A stretch of 64,000 nt of DNA. Origin: Janthinobacterium sp. 1_2014MBL_MicDiv (lineage in GTDB: Bacteria > Pseudomonadota > Gammaproteobacteria > Burkholderiales > Burkholderiaceae_D). The notes below the pieces were generated by a model. That model did not search any database, was not told the DNA's origin, and saw only the letters and a list, made by a program, of their open reading frames with translations. The stretch is from NCBI RefSeq assembly GCF_001865675.1, contig NZ_CP011319.1, forward strand, positions 620,001 through 684,000, read 5' to 3'. Each line of letters begins with the position of its first letter. The stretch's first letter is position 1. Both the position numbers and the translations under genes were made by a program. Positions 51,106 through 59,696 of the stretch are shown piece by piece.

Positions 51106-53118
51106 TTAGTGCGGCGCGCGCGGCACTGCCGGCACGCTGAATGTAAAGATGGTACCGCCAGCGGGGTTGGCGCTGAAGGTCAGCGCGCCGCCATGAAATT
51201 CGATGGCGGTGCGGCAGATGTTCAGCCCCATGCCCATGCCCTCGGCCTTGGTCGAGAAGAAGGGCGAAAACAGCCGCTCGGCCACGTCCTGCGGGATGCC
51301 GTGGCCGTGGTCGATGACGTCCACCGTCACCATGTCCTGCTGCGCGTCGTGGCTGGCCCGCAGGCGCATGATACGCCGTCCCGGCGCCGCATCCTGCATC
51401 GCCTCGATGGCGTTGCGTGTCAGGTTCAGCAGTACTTGCTCGATCATCACGGGATCGGCGCGCAGCAGCGGCAGGTCGGCAGGTATCTCTTCCTGGATGG
51501 TCACATAGTATTTGCGCGCCTGCAGGTCGATCAGCGCGCGGATGCCGTCGATCAGGGTGCGGATGGCGATATCCTGGCGCTGCGGCTCGCTCTTGCGCAC
51601 GAAATCGTGCACGCTGCGGATGATCTGGCCGGCCCGCTGCGCCTGCGCGCCCGCGTGTTCCAGCGCCGGCTTCAGGGTGGCCGGGTCGACGGGCGCGCCG
51701 CTGTCGATGGCGCGCCGTATCAGGTTCAGCGCGCCCGTGGTGTAGCTGGAGATGGCCGCCAGCGGCTGGTTCAGCTCATGCGCCAGCATCGATGCCAGCT
51801 CGCCCATGGTGGCCAGGCGCGAGCTCGTCTGCAGTTTTTCCTGCTGCTGGCGGTTCAGTTCCTCGACGCGCTTGCGGTCCGAGATGTCGAGCACGGAACC
51901 CATCCAGCCCGTCTGCTGGCCGTGCTTGTCCACCAGCGGCGCCTCGAAGATCAGCACCGCCACGCGGGTGCCGTCGGGACGCTGGAAATAGGTTTCGAAC
52001 TGCGGCGTGGGATTGCCGGCCAGCGCCTTGACGAAGCGCTGCTGGTATTCTTCCAGCGCCTCGGGCACCCAGTAGGGCATGGGCGGCAAGCGCCCCAGGA
52101 TTTCCTCGGGCGGATAGCCGACGATCTGGCAGAACGCGGGATTGACATAGGTGACGCGTCCTTCCAGGTCGCGCGCGCGCATGCCCGTCACCAGCGAGTT
52201 TTCCATCGCCGTGCGAAACAGCATCTGCTGGCGCAGCGCGCCTTCGGCCATCAGGCGGCGCGAGATATGCCGCCACAGGGCCAGCAAGCTCCATATCAGA
52301 CCCAGCGAGAGGGCGATGACGGAACCGACCAGCAAATTGGGCAGCAGCTTGGGCTGGCTTTTCACGCTGTCGGTAAACAGCGTGATGGTGGCGCCCGGCA
52401 CGTCGAGCGCGCGCTTGTGCGTGTACACGCCGTGGCCGGGGCCGGCGGCGGCGCGCCGCGCCAGCACCTTGTCGTCGCGGTCGATCAGGGAAATCTGGTT
52501 ATCCTGGGCGAACCACCATGGCACCATTTCATCGAGCAGGCTGCCGATCTGGTAGGTGGCCACCAGGCTGCCCACGTAGCGCTGCCCATCGAACAGGGGC
52601 TGGTGGTAATCCATCAGCATGGCGCCGGGCGGCGCGTCGGGGAAGCCGCTCTGCTGCGAGGGCTGGGCATATTGGCCCCGGTGCAGGCGGCGCGCATTGT
52701 CGCCTGCCGTCAGCGAGGCGGGCGAAAAGGCCAGCTCGTGCGGCAGGCTGTTGTCGCTGGTGGCCAGCACCTTGCCGCTGGTGTCGAGCCACAGCACGCG
52801 CTGCAGTTCGCGCCCGTTGCGCAGCATCTGCTGCAGCCGTTCATGGACTTTTTCCGCGCCGAGGGCGCCGCTGGCGATGTCGGTGCCCAGGTTGAACAGG
52901 CTTTCCTCGTTGCGCGCCAGCTGGAAGCGGATGGTCTGCTCGACCCACAGCGTGTCGGCGATCAGCTGTTCCTGGCGTTCGTTGCTCTCCATCTGGCGTG
53001 CCTGCCATGGCAGCCAGAACAGGATGGAGAGGAACAGCAGCAGCAGGATGACGGGCAGCAGCCAGCGCATCGGGCTCGATAGCTTGAAGCGGCGCGCAAG
53101 GGTGGGGGGAGTCGGCAT
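51106..53118 (-). CDS. dctS: DctS-like sensor histidine kinase
   Basis: A 670-residue kinase with a membrane helix at about 20-36, a periplasmic sensor region, a second helix at about 262-282, a PAS domain (about 298-415), a coiled coil, a DHp helix with H447 (ASMLAHELNQPLAAI) and an ATPase domain ending in MGMGLNICRTAIEFHGG. The layout fits DctS, which senses C4-dicarboxylates. It is divergent from dctP. Confidence 0.88.
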   Translation of the reverse strand: MPTPPTLARRFKLSSPMRWLLPVILLLLFLSILFWLPWQARQMESNERQEQLIADTLWVEQTIRFQLARNEESLFNLGTDIASGALGAEKVHERLQQMLRNGRELQRVLWLDTSGKVLATSDNSLPHELAFSPASLTAGDNARRLHRGQYAQPSQQSGFPDAPPGAMLMDYHQPLFDGQRYVGSLVATYQIGSLLDEMVPWWFAQDNQISLIDRDDKVLARRAAAGPGHGVYTHKRALDVPGATITLFTDSVKSQPKLLPNLLVGSVIALSLGLIWSLLALWRHISRRLMAEGALRQQMLFRTAMENSLVTGMRARDLEGRVTYVNPAFCQIVGYPPEEILGRLPPMPYWVPEALEEYQQRFVKALAGNPTPQFETYFQRPDGTRVAVLIFEAPLVDKHGQQTGWMGSVLDISDRKRVEELNRQQQEKLQTSSRLATMGELASMLAHELNQPLAAISSYTTGALNLIRRAIDSGAPVDPATLKPALEHAGAQAQRAGQIIRSVHDFVRKSEPQRQDIAIRTLIDGIRALIDLQARKYYVTIQEEIPADLPLLRADPVMIEQVLLNLTRNAIEAMQDAAPGRRIMRLRASHDAQQDMVTVDVIDHGHGIPQDVAERLFSPFFSTKAEGMGMGLNICRTAIEFHGGALTFSANPAGGTIFTFSVPAVPRAPH

Positions 53119-53150
53119 GGCTGGCAGGGTAGCGGCTTATCGGGCGCGGG

Positions 53151-53215
53151 CTATTGTGGTTAACCACAATAGCCGAGGCAGTTTCTTTGGCACAATATCC
53201 AAGTAGACAAATAAT
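53151..53215 (+). promoter_or_regulatory. Promoter and 22-bp palindromic operator of dctPQM
   Basis: CTATTGTGGTT (53151-53161) is followed directly by its reverse complement, giving a perfect 22-base palindrome. Downstream lies TTGGCA (53187-53192), 17 bases, then AATAAT (53210-53215), a plausible sigma-70 promoter. The palindrome is centred about 60 bases before the expected start site, a usual place for an activator such as DctR. No sigma-54 consensus is seen. Confidence 0.7.
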
Positions 53216-53248
53216 AAAGTTTTTCAAAAAACCATTCAGGAGACAGAA

Positions 53249-54247
53249 ATGCAGATGAAAACCATGTTCGTCGCGCTGTGCGCGGCCATCGGCGCCACCG
53301 CCGGCGTGCACGCCTACGCCCAGGCGCCCATCGTCATCAAGTTCAGCCACGTCGTGGCGACCGATACGCCGAAAGGCCAGGCCGCCGAACGCTTCAAGCA
53401 GTTGGCCGAGAAAGCCACGAATGGCAAGGTCAAGGTCGAACTGTACCCGAACAGCCAGCTGTACAAGGACAAGGAAGAACTCGAAGCCCTGCAGCTGGGC
53501 GCCGTGCAGATGCTGGCGCCCTCGCTGGCCAAGTTCGGCCCGCTGGGCGTGAAGGAATTCGAGGCGTTCGACCTGCCATATATCTTCCCCACCAAGACCG
53601 CGCTGTATAACGTCACCGAAGGCGAAATCGGCAAGAGCCTGCTGAAAAAGCTGGAACCCAAGGGTATCACGGGCCTGGCCTACTGGGACAACGGCTTCAA
53701 GGTGATGTCGGCCAACAAGCCGCTGCACCACCCGGCCGACTTCAAGGGCCTGAAGATGCGCATCCAGTCGTCGAAGGTGCTCGACGCGCAGATGCGCGCG
53801 CTGGGCGCCAATCCGCAGGTGCTGGCCTTCTCGGAAGTGTATCAGGCGCTGCAGACGGGCGTCGTCGACGGCACGGAAAATCCGCCATCGAATATGTACA
53901 CGCAAAAGATGCATGAAGTGCAAAAGCACGTGACCGTGTCCAACCACGGCTACCTGGGCTATGCCGTCATCGTCAACAAGAAATTCTGGGACGGCTTGCC
54001 CCCGGAAATTCGCAGCCAGCTGGAAAAAGCCATGCGCGAGGCGACCACGTTTGAAAAGGCCATCGCCCAGCGCGACAATGACCAGGCCCTCGAGGCCATC
54101 AAGAAGGCGGGCAGGACGCAGATCTACACGCTGACGGTGCAGGAGCAGGCCGAGTGGCGCAAGGCGCTGGCGCCCGTGCAAAAAACCATGGAAGCGCGCA
54201 TCGGCAAGGACTTGATCACGGCCATCAACAAGGAAAGCGCGAAGTAA
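53249..54247 (+). CDS. dctP: TRAP transporter solute-binding protein DctP
   Basis: A 332-residue periplasmic protein with a signal peptide (cleavage near AYAQA at 25-27). The ligand arginine region is KGLKMRIQSSKVLDAQM, and QTGVVDGTENPPSNM is the DctP signature. It should bind C4-dicarboxylates such as succinate, malate or fumarate for the DctQM permease. It has a CAGGAG Shine-Dalgarno. Confidence 0.92.
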   Translation: MQMKTMFVALCAAIGATAGVHAYAQAPIVIKFSHVVATDTPKGQAAERFKQLAEKATNGKVKVELYPNSQLYKDKEELEALQLGAVQMLAPSLAKFGPLGVKEFEAFDLPYIFPTKTALYNVTEGEIGKSLLKKLEPKGITGLAYWDNGFKVMSANKPLHHPADFKGLKMRIQSSKVLDAQMRALGANPQVLAFSEVYQALQTGVVDGTENPPSNMYTQKMHEVQKHVTVSNHGYLGYAVIVNKKFWDGLPPEIRSQLEKAMREATTFEKAIAQRDNDQALEAIKKAGRTQIYTLTVQEQAEWRKALAPVQKTMEARIGKDLITAINKESAK

Positions 54248-54372
54248 GCCGCTGGTTTTAGCGTTCTGCGCCGCCTGGCGCAGATGGCAGGGCATCGCCT
54301 GCCGATCCGTCTCACCGGCCCCGGCGCGTCCTGCGCGGGGGCCAGCGCACCCGCACTCTTTGAAAGTCCACC

Positions 54373-54945
54373 ATGAAATTTCTGGATCATCTGGAAGAGT
54401 GGCTGATCGCGACCCTGATGGGCGCGGCCACCTTCATCATTTTCGTCGCCGTCGTGCACCGCTACCTGGCGGGCTTGCCCATTCCGGGCGTGCAGGACTT
54501 CCTGATTCAAATCAATACCAGCTGGGCCCAGGAGCTGTGCATCTACATGTTCGTCTGGATGGCCAAGTTCGGCGCCGCGTATGGCGTGCGCACGGGCATC
54601 CACGTGGGCGTCGACGTGCTGATCAACCGCATGAACCCGCGCTGGCGCGACCGCTTCATCGTCTTCGGCCTGGCCGCCGGCGCCCTGTTTACGGGCGTCG
54701 TGGGTACCCTGGGTGCCAGCTTCGTGTGGTCGATCGGCCACACGGACCAGACCTCGGCCGACATGGAGGTGCCGATGTGGCTGGTCTACCTGGCCGTGCC
54801 GCTCGGTTCCTACCTGATGTGCTTCCGCTTCCTGCAGGTGATGGTGCATTTCATCAAGACGGGCGCCTTGCCAAAACACGACCACTCGCATGTCGAGGGG
54901 CTGGACGAGGAATTGACGGCGGAAGAAAAAGGAGCCAAGGCATGA
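54373..54945 (+). CDS. dctQ: TRAP transporter small permease DctQ
   Basis: A 190-residue membrane protein with four helices and the family segment NTSWAQELCIYMFVWMAKFGAAYG near residue 60. It bridges DctP and the large subunit. It lies 125 bases after dctP and overlaps dctM by ATGA. The C-terminal tail is charged and slightly longer than usual. Confidence 0.92.
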   Translation: MKFLDHLEEWLIATLMGAATFIIFVAVVHRYLAGLPIPGVQDFLIQINTSWAQELCIYMFVWMAKFGAAYGVRTGIHVGVDVLINRMNPRWRDRFIVFGLAAGALFTGVVGTLGASFVWSIGHTDQTSADMEVPMWLVYLAVPLGSYLMCFRFLQVMVHFIKTGALPKHDHSHVEGLDEELTAEEKGAKA

Positions 54946-56222
54946 ACGCGCTGATCATTTTTGTATTGCTGCTGGCGCTGATGCTGACCGGCATGCCGAT
55001 TTCCATCTCGCTGGGCCTGACGGTGCTGACCTTCCTGTTCACCATGACCAGCGTGCCCATCGAATCGGTGGCCCTGAAGATCTTTACCGGCATCGAGAAA
55101 TTCGAGATCATGGCCATCCCGTTCTTCATTTTGGCGGGCAACTTCCTCACGCATGGCGGGGTGGCGCGGCGCATGATCAACTTCGCCAGCTCCATGGTGG
55201 GCCACTGGCATGGCGGCTTGGCGCTGGCCGGCGTGATGGCGTGCGCGCTGTTTGCCGCCGTTTCCGGCTCCAGCCCCGCCACCGTGGTGGCGATCGGCTC
55301 CATCATCCTGCCCGCCATGGTCAGGCAGGGTTATCCGCGCGGTTTCGGCGCCGGCGTCATCACCACCTCGGGCGCGCTGGGCATCTTGATACCGCCATCG
55401 ATCGTGATGGTGATGTATTCCGTCAGCACCAACACGTCCGTGGGCAAGCTGTTCATGGCCGGCGTGATTCCCGGCCTGATGCTGGCCATGCTGCTGGGCC
55501 TGACCACCTGGTTCCTGGCGCGCAAGCATAACTATCCGCGCATGCAGAAAGCCAGCTGGAAAGAGCGCTTCGTCACCTTCAAGAAGAGCGCCTGGGGCCT
55601 GCTGCTGATCGTCATCGTCATGGGCGGCATCTATTCGGGCGCCTTCACGCCGACGGAAGCGGCGGCCATGGCTGCCGTGTACGCCTTCATCATCGCCGTC
55701 TTCGTCTACAAGGACTTGAAGCTCAAGCAGGTGGGCAAGGTCTTGCTCGATTCGGCCGCCATGTCGGCGATGCTGCTCTACATCATCACCAACGCCGTGC
55801 TGTTCTCGTTCCTGATGACCAGCGAAAACATTCCGCAGGCGATGGCCGAATGGATCACGGGCAAGGGCCTGGGCGTGATCAGCTTCCTGCTGGTGGTCAA
55901 CGTGCTGCTGTTGTTGGCCGGCAACGTCATGGAACCGTCGTCGATCGTGCTGATCATGGCGCCGATTCTGTTCCCTGTCGCCATGAAGCTGGGCATCGAC
56001 CCCGTGCACTTCGGCATCTTGATCGTGGTCAACATGGAGGTGGGCATGTGCCATCCGCCCGTGGGCCTGAACCTGTACGTGGCGTCCGGCATCACGAAGA
56101 TGGGCATTTCCGAACTGACCGTGGCCGTGATGCCGTGGCTGCTGACGATGCTGGGCTTCCTCGTGCTGATTACCTACGTACCACAAATTTCGCTGTGGCT
56201 GCCGAATTTAATTTACAACTAA
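54942..56222 (+). CDS. dctM: TRAP transporter large permease DctM
   Basis: The transport subunit, 426 residues with about 12 helices. I start at the ATG at 54942, which overlaps the dctQ stop; the frame is open far upstream but that part is antisense-like shadow of dctQ. Family motifs AVSGSSPATVVAIGSIILPAM and GALGILIPPSIVMVMY are present. Sodium-coupled uptake is expected. Confidence 0.94.
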   Translation: MNALIIFVLLLALMLTGMPISISLGLTVLTFLFTMTSVPIESVALKIFTGIEKFEIMAIPFFILAGNFLTHGGVARRMINFASSMVGHWHGGLALAGVMACALFAAVSGSSPATVVAIGSIILPAMVRQGYPRGFGAGVITTSGALGILIPPSIVMVMYSVSTNTSVGKLFMAGVIPGLMLAMLLGLTTWFLARKHNYPRMQKASWKERFVTFKKSAWGLLLIVIVMGGIYSGAFTPTEAAAMAAVYAFIIAVFVYKDLKLKQVGKVLLDSAAMSAMLLYIITNAVLFSFLMTSENIPQAMAEWITGKGLGVISFLLVVNVLLLLAGNVMEPSSIVLIMAPILFPVAMKLGIDPVHFGILIVVNMEVGMCHPPVGLNLYVASGITKMGISELTVAVMPWLLTMLGFLVLITYVPQISLWLPNLIYN

Positions 56223-56383
56223 AATAACTGTCCCCGCCATGGTGCAAAAAAAGTCGATCCGGCCGAATAAATGCGCTATGATGGGCGGCCTTACGGGGAA
56301 ACACGTATAAGCATATGCGCCCTGGTAGCAAGGCTGCGGTACAGAATTGGTTACAAGGTTGGTGGGGGAGTGGTCTATAAAAA

Positions 56384-56536
56384 CGGTATTGATACCGGGG
56401 ATATATTGAGGAGACACACGTTTCACAGAAGTTGTTGAGTCATAGCTGTCTGCGGCCACAAGCCGGCACCGGCGGACCCAAACGACCGGGAACGTGAAGC
56501 AATATTTGAAGCGCACCGACTGGTGCGCTTTTTTTT
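56384..56536 (+). ncRNA. Candidate small RNA with intrinsic terminator before ogt
   Basis: The 398-base gap between dctM and ogt has no protein gene. A TATAAA (56376-56381) precedes a perfect stem CGGTAT/ATACCG (56384-56397). ATATTG (56403-56408) can pair with CAATAT (56500-56505) to close a structure of about 100 bases. A strong terminator, AAGCGCACC (56509-56517)/GGTGCGCTT (56522-56530) followed by eight T residues, ends it. No Shine-Dalgarno or open frame fits. CTGTCTGCGGCC at about 56446 slightly recalls the 3' strand of 6S RNA, but the length is short for that. It could also be the trailer of the dct operon. Confidence 0.4.
56509..56536 (+). terminator. Intrinsic terminator
   Basis: A 9-base stem with the tetraloop GACT is followed by T residues; it is the strongest terminator in this part of the window. 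It stops transcription from the dct side about 90 bases before ogt. Confidence 0.93.
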
Positions 56537-56620
56537 CGTGCCGTGGAAACGTCCGCCGGCACGCCTAAAGTCGGTGCATAATCCCCGTGGCGCTGTCTCC
56601 GGCGCCGGCAGGTTGCATAT

Positions 56621-57148
56621 ATGCCACACTTGAATAATGATCAGCAGATGAAAAAACAACAGGGCAGTGAGCGCTTCAGCGCCATCGTGGCCGCGCCGTT
56701 CGGCGCCATGGGCGTGCGCGCGGAGGGCGGCCAGCTGCGCGAACTGGTTTACCTGCCGCCGCACTTCGACGAGAAAGCGCCGCAGGATGCCGTCTCCGAA
56801 CTGGCTTGCGCGCAGCTGGCGCGCTATTTCCGTGATCCCGATGCGCCGTTCGACTTGCCACTGGCCGAGCTGGGCAGTGCTTTCCAACAACGAGTCTGGG
56901 CGGCGATTGCCGCCATCCCGCGCGGCCAGGTGCGCACCTATGGCGACGTGGCACGCCTGATCGGCTCGGCGCCGCGCGCCGTCGGCCAGGCTTGCGGCGC
57001 CAACTGGTATCCCGTGCTCATCCCCTGCCACCGGGTCACGGCCGCGGGCGGCCTGGGCGGCTTTGCCCACCACGACGACGCCACGGGATTCCACCTGGGC
57101 GTGAAGCGCTGGCTGCTGGCGCACGAAGGCGTGGAAGCCTACCGATGA
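56621..57148 (+). CDS. ogt: Methylated-DNA-[protein]-cysteine S-methyltransferase
   Basis: The suicide enzyme that removes O6-alkyl groups from guanine. The 175-residue protein has the active site IPCHR with C136, the helix-turn-helix motif RTYGDVARLIGSAPRAVGQA, and NWYPVLIPCHRVT. An alternative start lies at the ATG at 56648. It has no Ada regulatory domain. Its stop overlaps the xerD start. Confidence 0.95.
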   Translation: MPHLNNDQQMKKQQGSERFSAIVAAPFGAMGVRAEGGQLRELVYLPPHFDEKAPQDAVSELACAQLARYFRDPDAPFDLPLAELGSAFQQRVWAAIAAIPRGQVRTYGDVARLIGSAPRAVGQACGANWYPVLIPCHRVTAAGGLGGFAHHDDATGFHLGVKRWLLAHEGVEAYR

Positions 57149-58062
57149 TGAACAGCCTGCTGGCGCCCGACAACGCCACCCTGATCGATGAATTCTGTGA
57201 CAGCCTGTGGCTGGAAGACGGCCTGTCGAAAAATTCGCTGGACGCCTACCGGCGTGACATGCGATTGTTCGCGCGCTGGCTGGAGGTGGCGCGGCCCGGA
57301 CGCGACGGCCTGTACGACGTGTCCACGACCGATATCGAAGCGTATTTCGCCGCCCGCCACGACGAGAGCAAGGCGACGTCGTCGAACCGGCGCCTGTCCG
57401 TGCTCAAGCGCTTTTACCAGCTGGCCCTGCGGCACAGGCATATCGCGGCCGACCCGTGCCTGAAGATGGTGTCGGCCAAGCAGCCCGCGCGTTTCGTGCA
57501 CACGCTGAGCGAAGCGCAGGTCGAGGCCTTGCTGGCGGCGCCCGACGTCAGCACGCCGCTGGGCCTGCGCGAGCGCACCATGCTCGAGCTCATGTATGCG
57601 AGCGGCTTGCGCGTGTCGGAGCTGGTGGACTTGAAATCGGTGGAGCTGAGCCTGAACGACGGCGTGCTGCGCATCACGGGCAAGGGCAGCAAGACGCGGC
57701 TGGTGCCGTTCGGCGAGCAGGCGCGCTTGTGGATAGAGCGCTACCTGAAGGAGGCGCGCGGCGTGATTCTCGATGGCCAGATGGACGATGCGCTGTTCGT
57801 CACACGGCGCGGCGGCGCCATGACGCGGCAAATGTTCTGGGTGGTGATCAAGAAACATGCGCTGAGCGCGGGCATCACGGCGCCGCTGTCGCCGCATACC
57901 CTGCGCCATGCGTTCGCCACGCACTTGCTGAACCATGGCGCGGACTTGCGCGTCGTGCAATTGCTGCTCGGACACTCCGATATTTCCACCACGCAGATCT
58001 ACACGCATGTGGCGCGCGAGCGCCTGAAACTGCTGCATGCGCAGCATCATCCCCGTGGCTAA
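57145..58062 (+). CDS. xerD: Site-specific tyrosine recombinase XerD
   Basis: With XerC it resolves chromosome dimers at dif. The ATG at 57145 (ATGATGA overlap with ogt) gives 305 residues; the longer frame lies inside ogt. The catalytic set is complete: R156 (GLRVSEL), K180 or K183 (GKGSKTR), H251-x2-R254 (HTLRHAF), H277 (LGHSDIS) and Y286. Length and N-terminal SAM-like domain match XerD rather than phage integrases. Confidence 0.95.
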   Translation: MMNSLLAPDNATLIDEFCDSLWLEDGLSKNSLDAYRRDMRLFARWLEVARPGRDGLYDVSTTDIEAYFAARHDESKATSSNRRLSVLKRFYQLALRHRHIAADPCLKMVSAKQPARFVHTLSEAQVEALLAAPDVSTPLGLRERTMLELMYASGLRVSELVDLKSVELSLNDGVLRITGKGSKTRLVPFGEQARLWIERYLKEARGVILDGQMDDALFVTRRGGAMTRQMFWVVIKKHALSAGITAPLSPHTLRHAFATHLLNHGADLRVVQLLLGHSDISTTQIYTHVARERLKLLHAQHHPRG

Positions 58063-58142
58063 AAACTTGGTGTTTCGCTCAACTGCGTCATAATGTGCCT
58101 TATGCGGTTATCTGTAACATCTAAAAACTAAAGAGGTAGTAA

Positions 58143-58349
58143 ATGGCCAAGACAAATTTCCAATACGAAAAACGGCAAAAAGAGCTGGAAAAGAAGAAGA
58201 AAGCCGAGGAAAAAGCCAGGCGCAAGCTGGAAGCGAAAAACAATCCGAAGCCGGCCGATGGCACCGAGGGCGATGAGCCGGAAGCGGACGACGCCGAGGT
58301 TGACGCAGATGCGGCCGCCGACGGCGACGCGCCTTCCCAGCCGCAGTAA
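58143..58349 (+). CDS. Small charged protein with basic N-terminus and acidic C-terminus
   Basis: A 68-residue protein with an AGAGG Shine-Dalgarno. Residues 1-35 are lysine/glutamate-rich and predicted helical (NFQYEKRQKELEKKKKAEEK); residues 38-68 are almost entirely acidic and small residues. I believe similar short proteins occur in related betaproteobacteria, but no function is known to me. The charge split suggests nucleic-acid or ribosome contact, which is only inference. It is monocistronic. Confidence 0.75.
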   Translation: MAKTNFQYEKRQKELEKKKKAEEKARRKLEAKNNPKPADGTEGDEPEADDAEVDADAAADGDAPSQPQ

Positions 58350-58366
58350 TTCCCCGTCCCCGATGA

Positions 58367-58392
58367 CCGGCGCGGCATCATCGCCGCGCCGG
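58367..58392. terminator. Probable bidirectional terminator hairpin
   Basis: CCGGCGCGGC (58367-58376) and GCCGCGCCGG (58383-58392) form a perfect 10-base stem with a 6-base loop between the convergent small-protein gene and the efflux operon. No long T run follows on either side, so it may need a factor or act as a barrier only. Confidence 0.5.
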
Positions 58393-58418
58393 CATCCACG
58401 CGTTTTACCTTCCCCTTG

Positions 58419-59696
58419 CTATAACGCCGGCCGCTGGCCGATGGCCAGTTGCAGCTGCGTGCTGGCGATGGCGGCATCGGCGCGCGCCTGCAGGTAGCCC
58501 TGCCAGGCATCGTCGGCCGAGCGTTGCGCCGCCAGCCATTCCAGCAGCGAGGCATTGCCGCTGAAGTAGGACAGGCGCATGCCGTCCACCACCTTTTGCG
58601 CGTCCTGCAGCACGCCGTCGCGGTAGCGCGCCAGCCGTTCCTGCGCCGAACGCCACTGCAGCTGCGCCGTGCGCACTTGCGTCTCCGCTGTCAGTTCCGC
58701 CTGGCGCAAGGCCAGCATCGCTTGCGTCACGCCCGCTTCCGCCTGCACCACGTCGCCCTTGTCGCGCCGCGACAGCGGGATCGGGATGGCCAGCGAGATG
58801 GAGAGCGCGCGCGAGCGGGGCGCGCCGTCGACGGCATCGCCATTGCCGTCGATGCCATCGCGGTAGCCGCGCGCGGCCGAGAGGCCCAGCGTCACCGTCG
58901 GGTCGACGGCACGGTTGGCGCGCACCAGCGCCGCGCCATCGCGCAGATTGTCCAGCGTGGCGCGGGCGATGCGCACGTCGCTGCGGGCGTTGAGCGCCTG
59001 CGGCACCAGCGCAGTGGCGTCGCCGCCGGCATACGCGGCAAAGTCGCAGGCCAGTTGCGCTTGCGGGAACAGGCTGCCGAACTGGCGCCCCAGCGGCGGC
59101 GACAGGTTCAGCATGGCGCTTTGCGCCTCGCTGCGCGCCAGTTCCAGCTCGGCCTGGAACTGGTCGCGTTCCACGCGCGACTGCAGCAGCTCGATGCCGC
59201 CCACGTCGCCCGACTTCAGCCTGACGTCATTCGCTGCCACCACCTTCGACAGCGCCGCCATGGTCTGCTCCTTGCGCAGCAGGACGTCGCGCGTGCGGCA
59301 CGCTTCCGTGAACGCCGTCGCCGCTGTCGCATACAGGGCGTTTCTGAAGCCGGCCACCGTTTCCTCGGCCAGCACGACATTGCTGTGCGCGGCTTTCAAG
59401 CGCGCGGCGCGCTTGCCGCCCGTCTCGATGGCCATGCTGATGGCTGGCGTCCAGGTGACGGGACGGTGCGGCAGCGCGCGCACGGTCTCGCGCGCGGCGC
59501 CCAGCGTGAATTCGGGATCGGGACGCAGGCCGGCAATGCCGATGCCGGCTTTGGCCGAACCGATGCTCTCCTGCTGCGCCTGCAGTTCCAGGCTGCTACT
59601 CTCCACGGCAGACAGGTAGGTCTCGAAGGTCAGGGGCGCGGCGCCCAGCGCGGGCGAGATCAGCAAGCCCGCGAATATCCAGTTAATGCGTGTCAT
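58419..59696 (-). CDS. czcC: Outer-membrane factor of the metal efflux pump (CzcC-like)
   Basis: A 425-residue TolC-family protein with a signal peptide (to about residue 18) and two repeated helical halves (SLELQAQQESIGSAKAGIG and ALRQAELTAETQVRTAQLQW). It provides the outer-membrane channel. It overlaps the czcA stop by 14 bases, and the order czcB-czcA-czcC is unusual only in placing the outer-membrane gene last. Confidence 0.85.
   Translation of the reverse strand: MTRINWIFAGLLISPALGAAPLTFETYLSAVESSSLELQAQQESIGSAKAGIGIAGLRPDPEFTLGAARETVRALPHRPVTWTPAISMAIETGGKRAARLKAAHSNVVLAEETVAGFRNALYATAATAFTEACRTRDVLLRKEQTMAALSKVVAANDVRLKSGDVGGIELLQSRVERDQFQAELELARSEAQSAMLNLSPPLGRQFGSLFPQAQLACDFAAYAGGDATALVPQALNARSDVRIARATLDNLRDGAALVRANRAVDPTVTLGLSAARGYRDGIDGNGDAVDGAPRSRALSISLAIPIPLSRRDKGDVVQAEAGVTQAMLALRQAELTAETQVRTAQLQWRSAQERLARYRDGVLQDAQKVVDGMRLSYFSGNASLLEWLAAQRSADDAWQGYLQARADAAIASTQLQLAIGQRPAL

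Noticed and set aside
53181..53215. Sigma-54 promoter for dctPQM
   Set aside because: TGGCAC is present, but the expected TTGC at the -12 element is not; a sigma-70 reading fits better, and the regulator is FixJ-type rather than NtrC-type.
57145..58062. Phage integrase marking a genomic island
   Set aside because: Length, complete XerD motifs and coupling to ogt fit the chromosomal XerD; no att repeat or phage gene is nearby.
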